Shown here in pieces: positions 46,234-55,584 of a stretch of 64,000 nt of DNA; positions within the stretch are counted from its first letter, which is position 1; every line of letters begins with the position of its first letter. A program made the position numbers and the translations under genes. The DNA is from Lysobacter sp. Root494 (GTDB lineage Bacteria; Pseudomonadota; Gammaproteobacteria; Xanthomonadales; Xanthomonadaceae), in the NCBI RefSeq assembly GCF_001427225.1, contig NZ_LMFH01000006.1, positions 62,001 to 126,000 on the forward strand, read 5' to 3'. The notes below the pieces were generated by a model. It saw nothing but the letters and a program-made list of their open reading frames with translations, was not told where the DNA came from and ran no database searches.

Positions 46234-46962
46234 ATGAAGCGTCTGTTCGCCTCCACCCTGGCCCTGTGCCTGGCCGCTACCACCGGCATCGCCTCGGCGC
46301 AGACCTATCGCACCGCGCCGGCATACCGGTCGCCGGCCTATGGGCAGGACGCCAACACCCGCTACGACTATGCGCGCGTGATCCGCGTCGACCCGGTGTT
46401 CGATTCGCGCTACGGCTCGGGCTATCCGACGTCGAATTCGCAGCGCTGCTACAACCGCGATACCTACGTGCGCGGCGACGACGGCTATTACAACGGTGGT
46501 TACGGCGGCGATGGTTACCGCAATGACGGCTACTACCAGAACGGTCGCGATGACGGGTACTACGACCAGTACGGCAACCGCCGCAATACCGGCTCGCAGG
46601 CCGGCGCCACGGTTGCGACCGTGGTCGGCGGCATCGTTGGTGCGGCAATCGGCAGCCAGGTTGGTGGCGGCAGTGCGCGTTATGCGACTTCGGCGATCGG
46701 CTCGATGGTCGGTGGCATGGCCGGACGGCAGATCTACGACCAGAACCGCCGCCAGCGCGACCGCGTGGGCACCGTGACGGTCTGCGATCCGGTTCCCAGC
46801 GGAAGCAACGGCTACTACACCGGCAACGGCGCGCACGGCAATGATCGTTCGGTAAACGCCTACGACGTGACGTACGAATACGCCGGCCAGCAGTACACCA
46901 CCCGCACCAATTACCACCCCGGCGACCGCATCCGGGTTCGCGTGGATGTGCGGGCGGAGTAA
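46234..46962 (+). CDS. Exported glycine-zipper protein with Tyr/Gly/Asp/Asn-rich region
   Basis: The 242-residue protein has a signal peptide (MKRLFASTLALCLAATTGIASA), a low-complexity middle (about 75-120, with repeated GDDGYY, GGYGGDGYRND and DGYYDQYGN) and a glycine-zipper 2TM segment (ATVATVVGGIVGAAIGSQVGG and SAIGSMVGGMAGRQIYDQN), then a folded C-terminal part with DVTYEYAGQQYTTRTNYHPG. Glycine-zipper 2TM proteins sit in the outer membrane or envelope. The function is not known; the middle resembles prion-like sequences. A terminator follows. Confidence 0.85.
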   Translation: MKRLFASTLALCLAATTGIASAQTYRTAPAYRSPAYGQDANTRYDYARVIRVDPVFDSRYGSGYPTSNSQRCYNRDTYVRGDDGYYNGGYGGDGYRNDGYYQNGRDDGYYDQYGNRRNTGSQAGATVATVVGGIVGAAIGSQVGGGSARYATSAIGSMVGGMAGRQIYDQNRRQRDRVGTVTVCDPVPSGSNGYYTGNGAHGNDRSVNAYDVTYEYAGQQYTTRTNYHPGDRIRVRVDVRAE

Positions 46963-46977
46963 CGCACGTCACGTGCG

Positions 46978-47004
46978 AAGGGGCCTTCGGGCCCCTTTCG
47001 TTTT
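46978..47004 (+). terminator. Terminator after the glycine-zipper gene
   Basis: AAGGGGCC, loop TTCG, GGCCCCTT, then TCGTTTT, 16 bp past the stop. Confidence 0.88.
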
Positions 47005-47005
47005 G

Positions 47006-47072
47006 TAGGTGCCGAGCTTGCTCGGCACGCTTTTCCAGGAGAGGCCGAGCGTGCCGGGCAAGCTCGGCACTA
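47006..47072. repeat. REP-type palindrome doublet
   Basis: Two inverted copies of GTGCCGAGCTTGCTCGGCAC (the second carries G to C-type changes) at 47006-47030 and 47049-47072 are each internally palindromic (GTGCCGAG/CTCGGCAC). Such doublets are widespread in xanthomonad intergenic regions. It lies between convergent genes. Confidence 0.75.
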
Positions 47073-47077
47073 CCGGG

Positions 47078-47875
47078 TCAATTGACCTTTAGACGCCGCG
47101 CGAACGCGGTGTACCAGCGCAGCGGCAGGAAGCGCTTGATCAGCACCGCGACGCGCTCGATTCCAGCAATCGTGGTTTCGTAGCGATCAGCTTCGACGGC
47201 TCGCCAGATCTTTTCCGCGCACACCATCGGGTCCATGCCGCCGTCGATGTCATGGTCCGATCTGCCGTACGGCTGTCCGCCCGGCCCGAGCGCGTTCACC
47301 GACACATTCGTCCGGACGAAACCCGGGCAGGCGAGGGTGACCTTCACTCCGCGATGGCCCAGTTCGATGCGCGCGCTGTCGAAGAAGCCATGCAGCGCAT
47401 GCTTGGCCGCGGCGTAGCCGGTGCGCCGTGCCATGGCGATCGTGCCGAACACCGAACTCACCACGACGACGTGGCCGTTGCCGCGCTCGACCCAGCCGGG
47501 CGCCAGTGCCTTGGTCAACGCGATCGGCGCGAACAGGTCGATTTCCATCAGTTGCCGGTACGCCGCCATGCCGGTGTCGAGCATGGCCGTGCGTTGCGAG
47601 ATGCCGGCATTGTTGACCAGCATGTCGACGGGTCCGAAGAAGCTCGTGGCCTTCGCGGCCAGCACGTCCGCGTCGCCGAATTCCGCAAGGTCGACCGGAA
47701 GCACCGCCACGTCCTGAGGCCGCGGGCAGGCCTGGCGCACGCGCTCCAGTTCGGTTTCGCGACGCGACGACAGCACCAGCTTCGCGCCACGTTGCGCGGC
47801 CAGCTTCGCCAGCGCTTCGCCGATGCCACTGGAGGCGCCGGTGATCCAGACGACCTTGTTCGCGAGTTGAGTCAT
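47078..47875 (-). CDS. Short-chain dehydrogenase/reductase
   Basis: The 265-residue classical SDR has the NAD(P) motif TGASSGIG at 12-19, NNAG (VDMLVNNAG), the catalytic Ser in VVVVSSVFG and the YAAAK pair, and a C-terminal part that may contact membranes (FLPLRWYTAFARRLKV). The SRRETELE segment after the glycine motif suggests NADP preference (basic residues). Substrate unknown. It is separated from the PhzF gene by 90 bp on the same strand. Confidence 0.9.
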   Translation of the reverse strand: MTQLANKVVWITGASSGIGEALAKLAAQRGAKLVLSSRRETELERVRQACPRPQDVAVLPVDLAEFGDADVLAAKATSFFGPVDMLVNNAGISQRTAMLDTGMAAYRQLMEIDLFAPIALTKALAPGWVERGNGHVVVVSSVFGTIAMARRTGYAAAKHALHGFFDSARIELGHRGVKVTLACPGFVRTNVSVNALGPGGQPYGRSDHDIDGGMDPMVCAEKIWRAVEADRYETTIAGIERVAVLIKRFLPLRWYTAFARRLKVN

Positions 47876-47965
47876 TGGATCCCCGAGGTGTCGCAGGCTG
47901 GGCCGGCTTCATCCCCGCTGACGAAGCCGGAAGAAGCTGGGTTGAACGAGCCAACCCAGCCTACG

Positions 47966-48844
47966 TCAGTCGTTCCATTCGATGTGGCCGGTCACCACGT
48001 CGCAGACGCGGCCGCCGGACCACACTTCGCCGTCGCCATCCACATGCAGGTCGATGATGGCATCGTGCCCGACTTCGCGGCCCTGGCTGACGCGGTAACG
48101 TCCGTCGGCATTCGGCAGCGCATTCCGTGAAGCCAGCCACGCTGCGAGCGTCGCGTTGGCGGCACCGGATGCGGCGTCCTCGAAACGCGCCGGCGCGCCG
48201 ACGAACGCGCGCACCGCGTAGTAATAGACCGGGTCGTTGCTGCGCGCATAGACGAACAGGCCCATGGTGTCGGTGGCCTGCGCCAGTTCGGCGATGGCGT
48301 CCCAATCCGGCGTGGCCGCGCGCAGGGCGGCTTCATCGGTGAGTTCGGCCAGCCACCAGCGGCGGCCTCCGTCCATCAGCGCGGGCGGCAGCTCGCCGAG
48401 CGGCAAGCCGCGCAGGGCTGGGGCGAGGCGCGGATCGGTGGCGCTGGCGACCTCGACCACGCGCGCCTTCGGCGTACGCACGGCGATCGTGCGGGTGCGA
48501 CCTTCGCCAACCACCTGCAGCGGCAGAACGCCGGCAATGCCTTCCTGGTGCAGCAGGCCGTCGCGGGGCGCGGCCAGCCCGGCTTCCATCACCGCATGCG
48601 CGGTGCCGACGCTGGGATGCCCGGCGAAGGGCACTTCGCGGCGCGGGCTGAACATGCGGATGCGGTAACTCGCGCCCGGTACCGTCGGCGGGAAGACGAA
48701 GGTCGTTTCCGGCAGCCGCGTCCACTTGGCGATCGCCTGCATCGCGGCATCGTCCAGGCCCTCGGCGTCGAGCACGACGGCCAGCGGATTGCCGTCGCCG
48801 GGGTGGCCGGCGAAGACGTCCAGTTGCAGATAACGACGTTTCAT
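47966..48844 (-). CDS. PhzF family isomerase
   Basis: The 292-residue protein belongs to the PhzF/YddE family, which catalyses isomerisations like that of phenazine synthesis. It has the N-terminal LQLDVFAGHPGDGNPLAVV and the catalytic Glu46 (RLPETTFVF), SPRREVPFAGHP near 65-76, the second-half AFVGAPARFEDAASGAANATLAAW and DLHVDGDGEVWSGGRV. Most family members have unknown substrates and no phenazine genes are near. The start at 48844 is chosen because the family starts there. Confidence 0.92.
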   Translation of the reverse strand: MKRRYLQLDVFAGHPGDGNPLAVVLDAEGLDDAAMQAIAKWTRLPETTFVFPPTVPGASYRIRMFSPRREVPFAGHPSVGTAHAVMEAGLAAPRDGLLHQEGIAGVLPLQVVGEGRTRTIAVRTPKARVVEVASATDPRLAPALRGLPLGELPPALMDGGRRWWLAELTDEAALRAATPDWDAIAELAQATDTMGLFVYARSNDPVYYYAVRAFVGAPARFEDAASGAANATLAAWLASRNALPNADGRYRVSQGREVGHDAIIDLHVDGDGEVWSGGRVCDVVTGHIEWND

Positions 48845-49018
48845 CTGGGATAGGGCTCTGGAAACGGTGTTCCGGTGGGGGAAGGCGTGGCCGCTTCGTC
48901 TAGAATTGACGTTTCGTGCGCGCGGTTCACGGCTGGATTCTAGAGGCCCGCGATGCCGCGCGGACATTGCGGCTTCTTATCAGCAACTCTCATCACTCCA
49001 TCAGAAGGACACACGTCA

Positions 49019-51601
49019 GTGACAGCGGGAGCGACTCCCTGGGTAGTACTCAAGTTCGGCGGAACCTCCGTATCGCGCCGCAATCGTTGGGACACCATTG
49101 GACGCCTCGCTTCGAAACGCATGGCCGAAGACGGCGCGCGCGTGCTGGTGGTGGTGTCGGCGCTATCGGGTGTGACCAATGAACTGCAGGCGATAGCGAA
49201 TGGCGACGGCGTCGCCGCTCGCATCGCCGCGCTGGTCGAACGCCATCGGGGCTTCTGCAGCGAACTCGGCCTCGAGCCGGACACGGTGCTGGCCGAACGT
49301 CTCGCCGCGCTGCAAGCGCTCGGCACGGATCCGCGCGCTACCGAATGCACGCTCGACTGGCAGGCCGAAGTGCTCGCGCAGGGCGAACTGCTCTCGTCGA
49401 CGCTGGGCGTGGCCTACCTGCGTTCGCAGGGTCTCGACTTCGGCTGGTGCGATGCGCGGCAATGGCTCGACGCCGTGTCGCTGCCGAACGCGAGCCCGTG
49501 GGCACAGCGCCTGTCGGTGAATTGCCGCCACAACGGCGACACCACCTTCAACGAACGCTTCGCGCAGCAGCCGGCACGGATGCTGATCACGCAGGGGTTC
49601 ATCGCACGCCACGGCGACGGCGGGACGGCGATCCTTGGTCGCGGCGGCTCCGATACGTCAGCTGCCTACTTCGGTGCCTTGCTGAAGGCGAAGCGCGTGG
49701 AGATCTGGACCGACGTGCCGGGCATGTTCACCGCGAATCCGCGCGACGTGCCCGATGCGCGCCTGCTCACGCGGCTGGATTACGCCGAAGCGCAGGAAAT
49801 CGCGACGACGGGTGCCAAGGTGCTGCACCCGCGCTCGATCGGCCCGTGCCGCGACGCTGGCGTGCCGATGGCGATCCTCGACACGGAACGCTTCGACCTG
49901 CCAGGCACGCGCATCGACGCGAGCGCGGTGACGGTGCCGGGCGTCAAGGCGATCAGCCGCCGCAACGGCATCGTGCTGGTGTCGATGGAAAGCATGGGCA
50001 TGTGGCAGCAGGTCGGCTTCCTCGCCGACGTGTTCGAGCGCTTCAAGCGCCACGGTCTGTCGATCGACCTGATCGGTTCGTCGGAAACCAACGTCACCGT
50101 CTCGCTGGATCCGAGCGAGAACCTGGTCAACTCGAACGTGCTCGAAGCACTGAGTGCGGATCTCGCCGAAATCTGCCGCGTCAAGGTGATCGCGCCGTGC
50201 GCGGCGATCACGCTGGTGGGCCGCGGCATGCGTTCGCTTCTGCACAAGCTGTCGGACGTGTGGGCGACCTTCGGCCGCGAGCGCGTGCACCTGATCTCGC
50301 AGTCGTCCAACGATCTCAACCTCACCTTCGTCATCGACGAAGCCGACGCCGACGGCATGTTGCCGCAGCTGCACGCGGAGCTGATCCGCGGCGGCGCGAT
50401 GCCGGTCGCCGATGCCAGCGTGTTCGGCCCGAGCTGGCGCGAGATCGCGCACGGCAAGGTCGAGCGCGCGCCGGCATGGTGGGTCGACGCTCGCGACGCA
50501 TTGCTGGAACGCGCGCGTGCCGGAACGCCCCGTTACGTCTACAACCTCGCCACCGTGCGCGAACGTGCGCGTGGACTGATGGCGGTGAGCGCGATCGATC
50601 GCTGCTTCTATGCGATCAAGGCGAACCCCCACGCGGAGATCCTCCGCACGTTGGTACGCGAGGGCTTCGGCCTGGAATGTGTATCGCAGGGCGAGCTCGA
50701 CCACGTCTTCGCCACCGTGCCGAACCTCGCTCCGCAGCGCGTCCTGTTCACCCCCAGCTTCGCGCCGCGGCGCGAGTACGAAGCGGCGTTCGCGCGCGGC
50801 GTCACCGTCACGCTCGACAATGTCGAAGCGTTGCAGCGCTGGCCCGAAGTGTTCCGCGGCCGCACGATCTGGTTGCGCCTCGACCTCGGTCACGGCGAAG
50901 GCCACCACGAAAAGGTGAAGACGGGTGGCGTCGCCGCTAAATTCGGCCTGCCGATCGCGCGCTTCGATGCGTTCCTCGCCGAAGCGCGCAAGCTCGGCAT
51001 CCGCATCAGCGGCCTGCACGCGCACCTGGGCAGCGGCATCGACGATCCGCGCCACTGGCGCGGCGTGTACGCGGAACTTGCGGGCCTCGCGGACAACGTC
51101 GGGACGGTCGAGACCATCGACATCGGCGGTGGCCTGCCGATTCCGTACACACCGGATGCGCAGGACTTCGACCTCGTGGCGTGGCGACAAGGCCTCGACG
51201 AGATCAAGGCCGCGTATCCGCGCTACGGACTGGTGATCGAGCCAGGCCGTTACCTCGTCGCCGAAGCGGGTGTGCTCTTGCTCGGCGTCACCCAGGTAGT
51301 GGAAAAGGACGGCGTGCGCCGTGTCGGCTGCGATGCGGGCATGAACGCGCTGGTGCGGCCCGCGATGTACGAGGCCTACCACGGCATCCACAACCTCAGC
51401 CGGCTGGATGACAGTGCAAGCGCGGCCTTCGATATCGTCGGTCCCATCTGCGAGAGCGGCGACGTACTTGGCCGCAGCCGCCTGTTGCCCGCAGCAACGG
51501 GCGAAGGCGACGTGCTGCTGGTCGCCGATGCGGGTGCCTATGGGATGGCGATGGCGAATACGTACAACCTGCGCGCCTTGCCGGCGGAAGAAGTCCGGTA
51601 G
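49019..51601 (+). CDS. Bifunctional aspartate kinase / diaminopimelate decarboxylase
   Basis: The 860-residue protein fuses two ends of the lysine pathway. The N-terminal half is an aspartate kinase (KFGGTS at 12-17, GRGGSDTSAAY, ACT domains near 320-470). The C-terminal half is a DAP decarboxylase with the PLP lysine at about Lys534 (FYAIKANPH), HLGSGIDD and EPGRYLVAEAG. This fusion is characteristic of Xanthomonadaceae. I use the GTG at 49019 with an AGAAGGAC site eight bases before; the frame is open 22 codons further but with no family character. It makes the first and the last step of meso-DAP to lysine, so it should respond to lysine or DAP. Confidence 0.93.
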   Translation: MTAGATPWVVLKFGGTSVSRRNRWDTIGRLASKRMAEDGARVLVVVSALSGVTNELQAIANGDGVAARIAALVERHRGFCSELGLEPDTVLAERLAALQALGTDPRATECTLDWQAEVLAQGELLSSTLGVAYLRSQGLDFGWCDARQWLDAVSLPNASPWAQRLSVNCRHNGDTTFNERFAQQPARMLITQGFIARHGDGGTAILGRGGSDTSAAYFGALLKAKRVEIWTDVPGMFTANPRDVPDARLLTRLDYAEAQEIATTGAKVLHPRSIGPCRDAGVPMAILDTERFDLPGTRIDASAVTVPGVKAISRRNGIVLVSMESMGMWQQVGFLADVFERFKRHGLSIDLIGSSETNVTVSLDPSENLVNSNVLEALSADLAEICRVKVIAPCAAITLVGRGMRSLLHKLSDVWATFGRERVHLISQSSNDLNLTFVIDEADADGMLPQLHAELIRGGAMPVADASVFGPSWREIAHGKVERAPAWWVDARDALLERARAGTPRYVYNLATVRERARGLMAVSAIDRCFYAIKANPHAEILRTLVREGFGLECVSQGELDHVFATVPNLAPQRVLFTPSFAPRREYEAAFARGVTVTLDNVEALQRWPEVFRGRTIWLRLDLGHGEGHHEKVKTGGVAAKFGLPIARFDAFLAEARKLGIRISGLHAHLGSGIDDPRHWRGVYAELAGLADNVGTVETIDIGGGLPIPYTPDAQDFDLVAWRQGLDEIKAAYPRYGLVIEPGRYLVAEAGVLLLGVTQVVEKDGVRRVGCDAGMNALVRPAMYEAYHGIHNLSRLDDSASAAFDIVGPICESGDVLGRSRLLPAATGEGDVLLVADAGAYGMAMANTYNLRALPAEEVR

Positions 51602-51680
51602 GGCGGGCTCAAGCCCGCCTCGCAGGCAGCGACACGAGTTTTTGACGGCGGACCGAGGTCCGCGCCACTCAGGTTCTGAA

Positions 51681-53042
51681 ATGAAAGACTGGAAATTCCA
51701 ACGCGACGCAATCAAGGCCTTCCGCTTCGTGCGCTGCACGTTCGACGCGGCTACGGGTGTCGCGCAACTGGTGTACGCCTTCGATGACGGCCCCGAGCTG
51801 ATCGAAACCGTAACGGTACCCGGCGCCCCGTTCGTTCTCGACGAACAGCGCACCGCTGCCGCCATGCGGGCGTTGCAGCTGCTACACCTGATCGCCGGCG
51901 TGAGCTATTACAAGGCCACCGTGCCGGAAGAGATACGTATCGAGTCGTATGCGATCGATGCGGATACCGCCGCGATGATCGAAACGATATACGTCAACGG
52001 ACTCGGCGAATTCGCGTATCGCAACGGGCTCAACCTGCATGGAAAAATCCGCTTTCCGCACGGAAACACGAGTCGTCCGGCCGCGCCCGCGCTGGGCCTG
52101 CGCGAGCACGCACTGGTCGCGATCGGCGGCGGCAAGGACTCGTTGGTCAGCATCGAGGCGCTACGCGCGCTGGGCATCGAACAGACGGTGACCTGGATCG
52201 GTGGCTCGCAGCTGATCAAGGCCTGCGCCGAACGAACCGGGCTACCGACGCTCAACATCGGCCGCGCGCTGGCGCCGCAGCTGTTCGACTTCAATCGCGA
52301 AGGCGCGTGGAACGGCCATATCCCGGTGACCGTGCTGAACTCCGCAATCATGGTCTTCGCCGCGGTACTGCTGGGCGTCGACCAGGTGGTGTTCTCCAAC
52401 GAACGTTCCGCAAGCTACGGCAGCTTCATCGAAGGCACCGGTGAAGTGAACCACCAGTGGTCGAAGGGCTGGGCGTGCGAACGCCTGTTCGGGGAGTACG
52501 TGCAGCGCGAGATCGCGGCCGACCTGCATTACTACTCGCTGCTGCGGCCGCTCAGCGAACTCGCCGTCGCGCGCCAGTTCGCGAAGAGCGACCGTTACGA
52601 CGCTCACTTCAGCAGTTGCAATCGCAACTTCCACATCCTCGGCGAACGGCCCGCCAACCGCTGGTGCGGCGTGTGCCCGAAATGCCACTTCGTCTTCCTC
52701 GCGCTCGCGCCGTTCATGCCGAAGCCGCGTCTGGTAGGCATCTTCGGCCGCAACCTGCTCGACGATCCGGCGCAGACCGGCGGCTACGATGCGCTGCTCG
52801 AGTACATGGACCACAAACCGTTCGAATGCGTGGGCGAGGGTCGTGAATCGCGTGCGGCGATGGCGGCATTGAGCGAGCGGCCGGAATGGCGCGAGGATGC
52901 ACTGGTCGAACGTTTCGCACGCGAGATCCGGCCGCAGCTCGATGCAACCGAGCTGCGCATCGAGCCGTTGCTGGTGATCGATGAAGAGCATCGTGTGCCG
53001 GCGAAGCTGTGGGAACGCTTGCGTGCGCAATTCGCTGCCTGA
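51681..53042 (+). CDS. murL: UDP-MurNAc-L-Ala-L-Glu epimerase MurL
   Basis: MurL converts UDP-MurNAc-L-Ala-L-Glu to the D-Glu form in an ATP-dependent reaction, so the cell can make peptidoglycan without MurI-supplied D-glutamate. The 453-residue product has a PP-loop-like IGGGKDS at 148-154 and a CxxCxxC cysteine group (Cys329, Cys332, Cys335) that may bind metal, with the [21 protein letters not shown] segment after it. The family was described from Xanthomonas; the pairing with the MurD2 gene 13 bp downstream is the main support. It lies 79 bp after the kinase-decarboxylase gene. Confidence 0.9.
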   Translation: MKDWKFQRDAIKAFRFVRCTFDAATGVAQLVYAFDDGPELIETVTVPGAPFVLDEQRTAAAMRALQLLHLIAGVSYYKATVPEEIRIESYAIDADTAAMIETIYVNGLGEFAYRNGLNLHGKIRFPHGNTSRPAAPALGLREHALVAIGGGKDSLVSIEALRALGIEQTVTWIGGSQLIKACAERTGLPTLNIGRALAPQLFDFNREGAWNGHIPVTVLNSAIMVFAAVLLGVDQVVFSNERSASYGSFIEGTGEVNHQWSKGWACERLFGEYVQREIAADLHYYSLLRPLSELAVARQFAKSDRYDAHFSSCNRNFHILGERPANRWCGVCPKCHFVFLALAPFMPKPRLVGIFGRNLLDDPAQTGGYDALLEYMDHKPFECVGEGRESRAAMAALSERPEWREDALVERFAREIRPQLDATELRIEPLLVIDEEHRVPAKLWERLRAQFAA

Positions 53043-53055
53043 CAGTGCGCCATTC

Positions 53056-54459
53056 GTGATCAGCTCGCTCGACGGCCGCAAGGTCGCGCTATGGGGCTGG
53101 GGCCGCGAGGGTCGCGCGGCTTACCGCGCAATCCGCGCGAAGCTGCCGCAGCTTGCTCTCACCTTGTTCTGCAACGCCGATGAAGCGGCCGATGCCAAGG
53201 CAATCGACGATGCGCTTCTGTCTGTCGAAACCGAAACGACGGCCGGGCGACTGGCTGCATTCGATTTCGTCGTGAAGTCGCCCGGCATCAGTCCGTACCG
53301 TGCGGAAGCCGTCGATGCGTGCACACAGGGTACGCATTTCATCGGCGGCACCGCACTTTGGTTCGGCGAACATGCCGGCGTCGACGGTTTCGTGGACAAC
53401 GCAGTGTGCGTGACCGGCACCAAGGGCAAGAGCACCACGACATCATTGCTCGCGCATCTGCTGCGCGCGGGCGGACATGCCACCGCATTGGTGGGCAACA
53501 TCGGCGTGCCGTTGCTGGAGGTGCTGGACGCGCAGCCCACGCCCGACTACTGGGCCATCGAACTGTCGAGTTATCAGACCGGCGATGTCGCCGCGAGCGG
53601 TGCGCGGCCGGAAATCGCAGTCGCGCTCAACATCTTTCCCGAGCACCTCGACTGGCACGGCTCGCACGAGCGCTACATGGCCGACAAGCTGCGCCTGCTG
53701 ACCGAAGCGAAGCCGCGCATCGCGGTGCTCAACGGCAACGATCCGATCCTGTCCGCGCTCGTCCTGCCGGAAAGCGAAGTGCGCTGGTTCGGCCGTGCCG
53801 ACGGCTGGCACCTGCGCGGAGACGTGCTGTATCGCGGCCAGCAACGCGTGATGGACACGGGTTCGCTGCCGCTGCCCGGACGCCACAACCGCGGAAATCT
53901 CTGCGCAGTGCTGACCGCGATCGAAGCGCTGGGACTGGATGCCGCCGTGCTCGCGCCGCATGCGGCCGGCTTCAAGCCGTTGCCGCATCGCCTGCAGACG
54001 GTCGGTACGCGCGATGGCGTCACCTATGTCAACGATTCGATCAGCACCACGCCGCACGCGAGTCTCGCGGCGCTCGATGTTTTCCGCGATCGCCGGGTGG
54101 CGCTCCTGGTCGGCGGACACGATCGTGGTTTGCCGTGGGAGGACTTCGCCGCGGCGATGCGCGTGTCGGCACCACTGGCCATCATCACCATGGGCCAGAA
54201 CGGTCCGCGGATCTTCGAACTGCTGAAGCCCGTTGCCAGGCAGGGCGGCTTCCACCTGGGGGCTGCGGCTGATCTCGCCGATGCCATGCGCCAGGCGCAA
54301 GCAGTGTTGGCCGGCGAAGGCGTGCTGCTTTTGTCGCCAGGGGCGCCGAGCTTCGGCGCGTACAAGGATTACGTCGCGCGCGGCCGCCACTTTGCCGAAC
54401 TGGCCGGCTTCGACCCCGATAGCATCAGCGCAATTCCGGGTCTGGGCGTCACCGGTTGA
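53056..54459 (+). CDS. murD2: UDP-MurNAc-L-Ala L-glutamate ligase MurD2
   Basis: MurD2 adds L-glutamate, not D-glutamate, to UDP-MurNAc-L-Ala; MurL then epimerises it. The 467-residue Mur ligase has an N-terminal [13 protein letters not shown] glycine loop, the ATP P-loop GTKGKST at 121-127, [15 protein letters not shown] and a C-terminal ligase domain ending near GPRIFELL and [11 protein letters not shown]. Low similarity to MurD in the substrate regions and the murL partner support MurD2. The start is the GTG at 53056 (family starts near [15 protein letters not shown]), 13 bp after murL; the frame is open upstream inside murL. Confidence 0.88.
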   Translation: MISSLDGRKVALWGWGREGRAAYRAIRAKLPQLALTLFCNADEAADAKAIDDALLSVETETTAGRLAAFDFVVKSPGISPYRAEAVDACTQGTHFIGGTALWFGEHAGVDGFVDNAVCVTGTKGKSTTTSLLAHLLRAGGHATALVGNIGVPLLEVLDAQPTPDYWAIELSSYQTGDVAASGARPEIAVALNIFPEHLDWHGSHERYMADKLRLLTEAKPRIAVLNGNDPILSALVLPESEVRWFGRADGWHLRGDVLYRGQQRVMDTGSLPLPGRHNRGNLCAVLTAIEALGLDAAVLAPHAAGFKPLPHRLQTVGTRDGVTYVNDSISTTPHASLAALDVFRDRRVALLVGGHDRGLPWEDFAAAMRVSAPLAIITMGQNGPRIFELLKPVARQGGFHLGAAADLADAMRQAQAVLAGEGVLLLSPGAPSFGAYKDYVARGRHFAELAGFDPDSISAIPGLGVTG

Positions 54460-54594
54460 TTTGCAGCGGCCTTGCGCTGGCGCCGATCGCGCCAGCAATG
54501 GCAAATGCCGGATCGGACCGGGCCGTGCAAGATCCGGTTTCACGCCGGGGCGACCGGTGCCGCCTACGCTTCCGGAACGCACACGGAGAACGCC

Positions 54595-55380
54595 ATGCAT
54601 CGTTTACTCGCCGCTGCACTGCTCCTGCTGTTCGCTACGCCCGTATTTGCCGCCATGCAGGCCAGGCCGGTCGAATGGAAGATCGGCAAGCAGGCATTCG
54701 CGGGCTATGTCGTTTACGACGATGCCGCCATGGACCGGCGACCTGGCATCGTGATGGTGCCCAACTGGATGGGCGTGAATGCGGCCGCGGTCGAAAAGGC
54801 CAAACGCATCGCCGGCGACAAATACGTGATCCTGCTTGCTGATGTGTATGGCAAAGGTGTCCATCCGAGGGATCACGCCGAAGCGATGAAGGCCCTGCAA
54901 TCCGCCTATGCAGCTCCCGAAGGTCTGGCTGCGCGTGCCGCGAAGGCGGTGGACGTGTTGAAGTCGCAGCAGGGCAAGGCGCCGCTCGATGTTTCGCGAA
55001 TGGGTGCGATCGGCTTCTGCTTCGGCGGTGGTGCGGTGCTGGACCTGGCTCGCAGCGGTGCGGACATCGCCGGCGTAGTGAGCTTCCATGGCAACCTGAA
55101 GGCGTCGGCGAAGCCTGGCCCGGAAGGCATCAAGGCCAGCGTCCTGGTGCTCAATGGCGCCGACGATGCGAGCGTTACCGGGGAAGACCGCAGCAAGTTC
55201 GTGCAGCAGATGAACGAGGCGAAGGCCGACTGGCAGCTCGTCGATTTCGGCGGCACGGTGCATTGCTTCACCGAGCCTGAAGAAAAGGCCGAAAGCAACT
55301 GCCGTTACAACGAGCGGTCGGCGACGCGCGCGTTTCGCATGATGGATGACTTCTTCACCGAGCGATTCGGGAAAAAATGA
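54595..55380 (+). CDS. Exported dienelactone hydrolase-like protein
   Basis: The 261-residue protein has a signal peptide (MHRLLAAALLLLFATPVFAA) and a dienelactone hydrolase domain with Cys nucleophile in GFCFGGG (Cys142), the catalytic Asp in VLNGADDAS and His in GGTVHCFTEP. Cytoplasmic DLH opens lactones in chlorocatechol breakdown; an exported form is of unknown substrate and is common in gammaproteobacteria. An ACGGAGAAC ribosome site precedes the ATG at 54595. It is convergent with the prenyl synthase gene and has no clear terminator; 55381-55584 holds nothing that I can identify. Confidence 0.87.
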   Translation: MHRLLAAALLLLFATPVFAAMQARPVEWKIGKQAFAGYVVYDDAAMDRRPGIVMVPNWMGVNAAAVEKAKRIAGDKYVILLADVYGKGVHPRDHAEAMKALQSAYAAPEGLAARAAKAVDVLKSQQGKAPLDVSRMGAIGFCFGGGAVLDLARSGADIAGVVSFHGNLKASAKPGPEGIKASVLVLNGADDASVTGEDRSKFVQQMNEAKADWQLVDFGGTVHCFTEPEEKAESNCRYNERSATRAFRMMDDFFTERFGKK

Positions 55381-55584
55381 GCAGCGCCGGCGCTCGGCAT
55401 TGGCAATGAGTTCGCGCCGCCTTCCCGAGCCGGGCCCGCCTGGACGCTTCCGGCTTGCGTGGAACTTGGCATCGAGCAGGTAAGCCGCTGCAGATCGCCG
55501 CTATCGCCCGCTTCGCGTCTGGCAGTGCCGGACACAAGATCGCGCGCTCGGCGCACGCTGCGTCGATGGGATCCCCGCTTTCCG

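Noticed and set aside
49658-51865. 735-codon minus-strand frame over the kinase-decarboxylase gene
   Set aside because: Antisense shadow; the plus-strand gene has all active-site residues.
55381-55584. RNA gene between the DLH-like gene and ispB
   Set aside because: No tRNA T-loop pattern or stable paired structure was seen; the interval was left unassigned.
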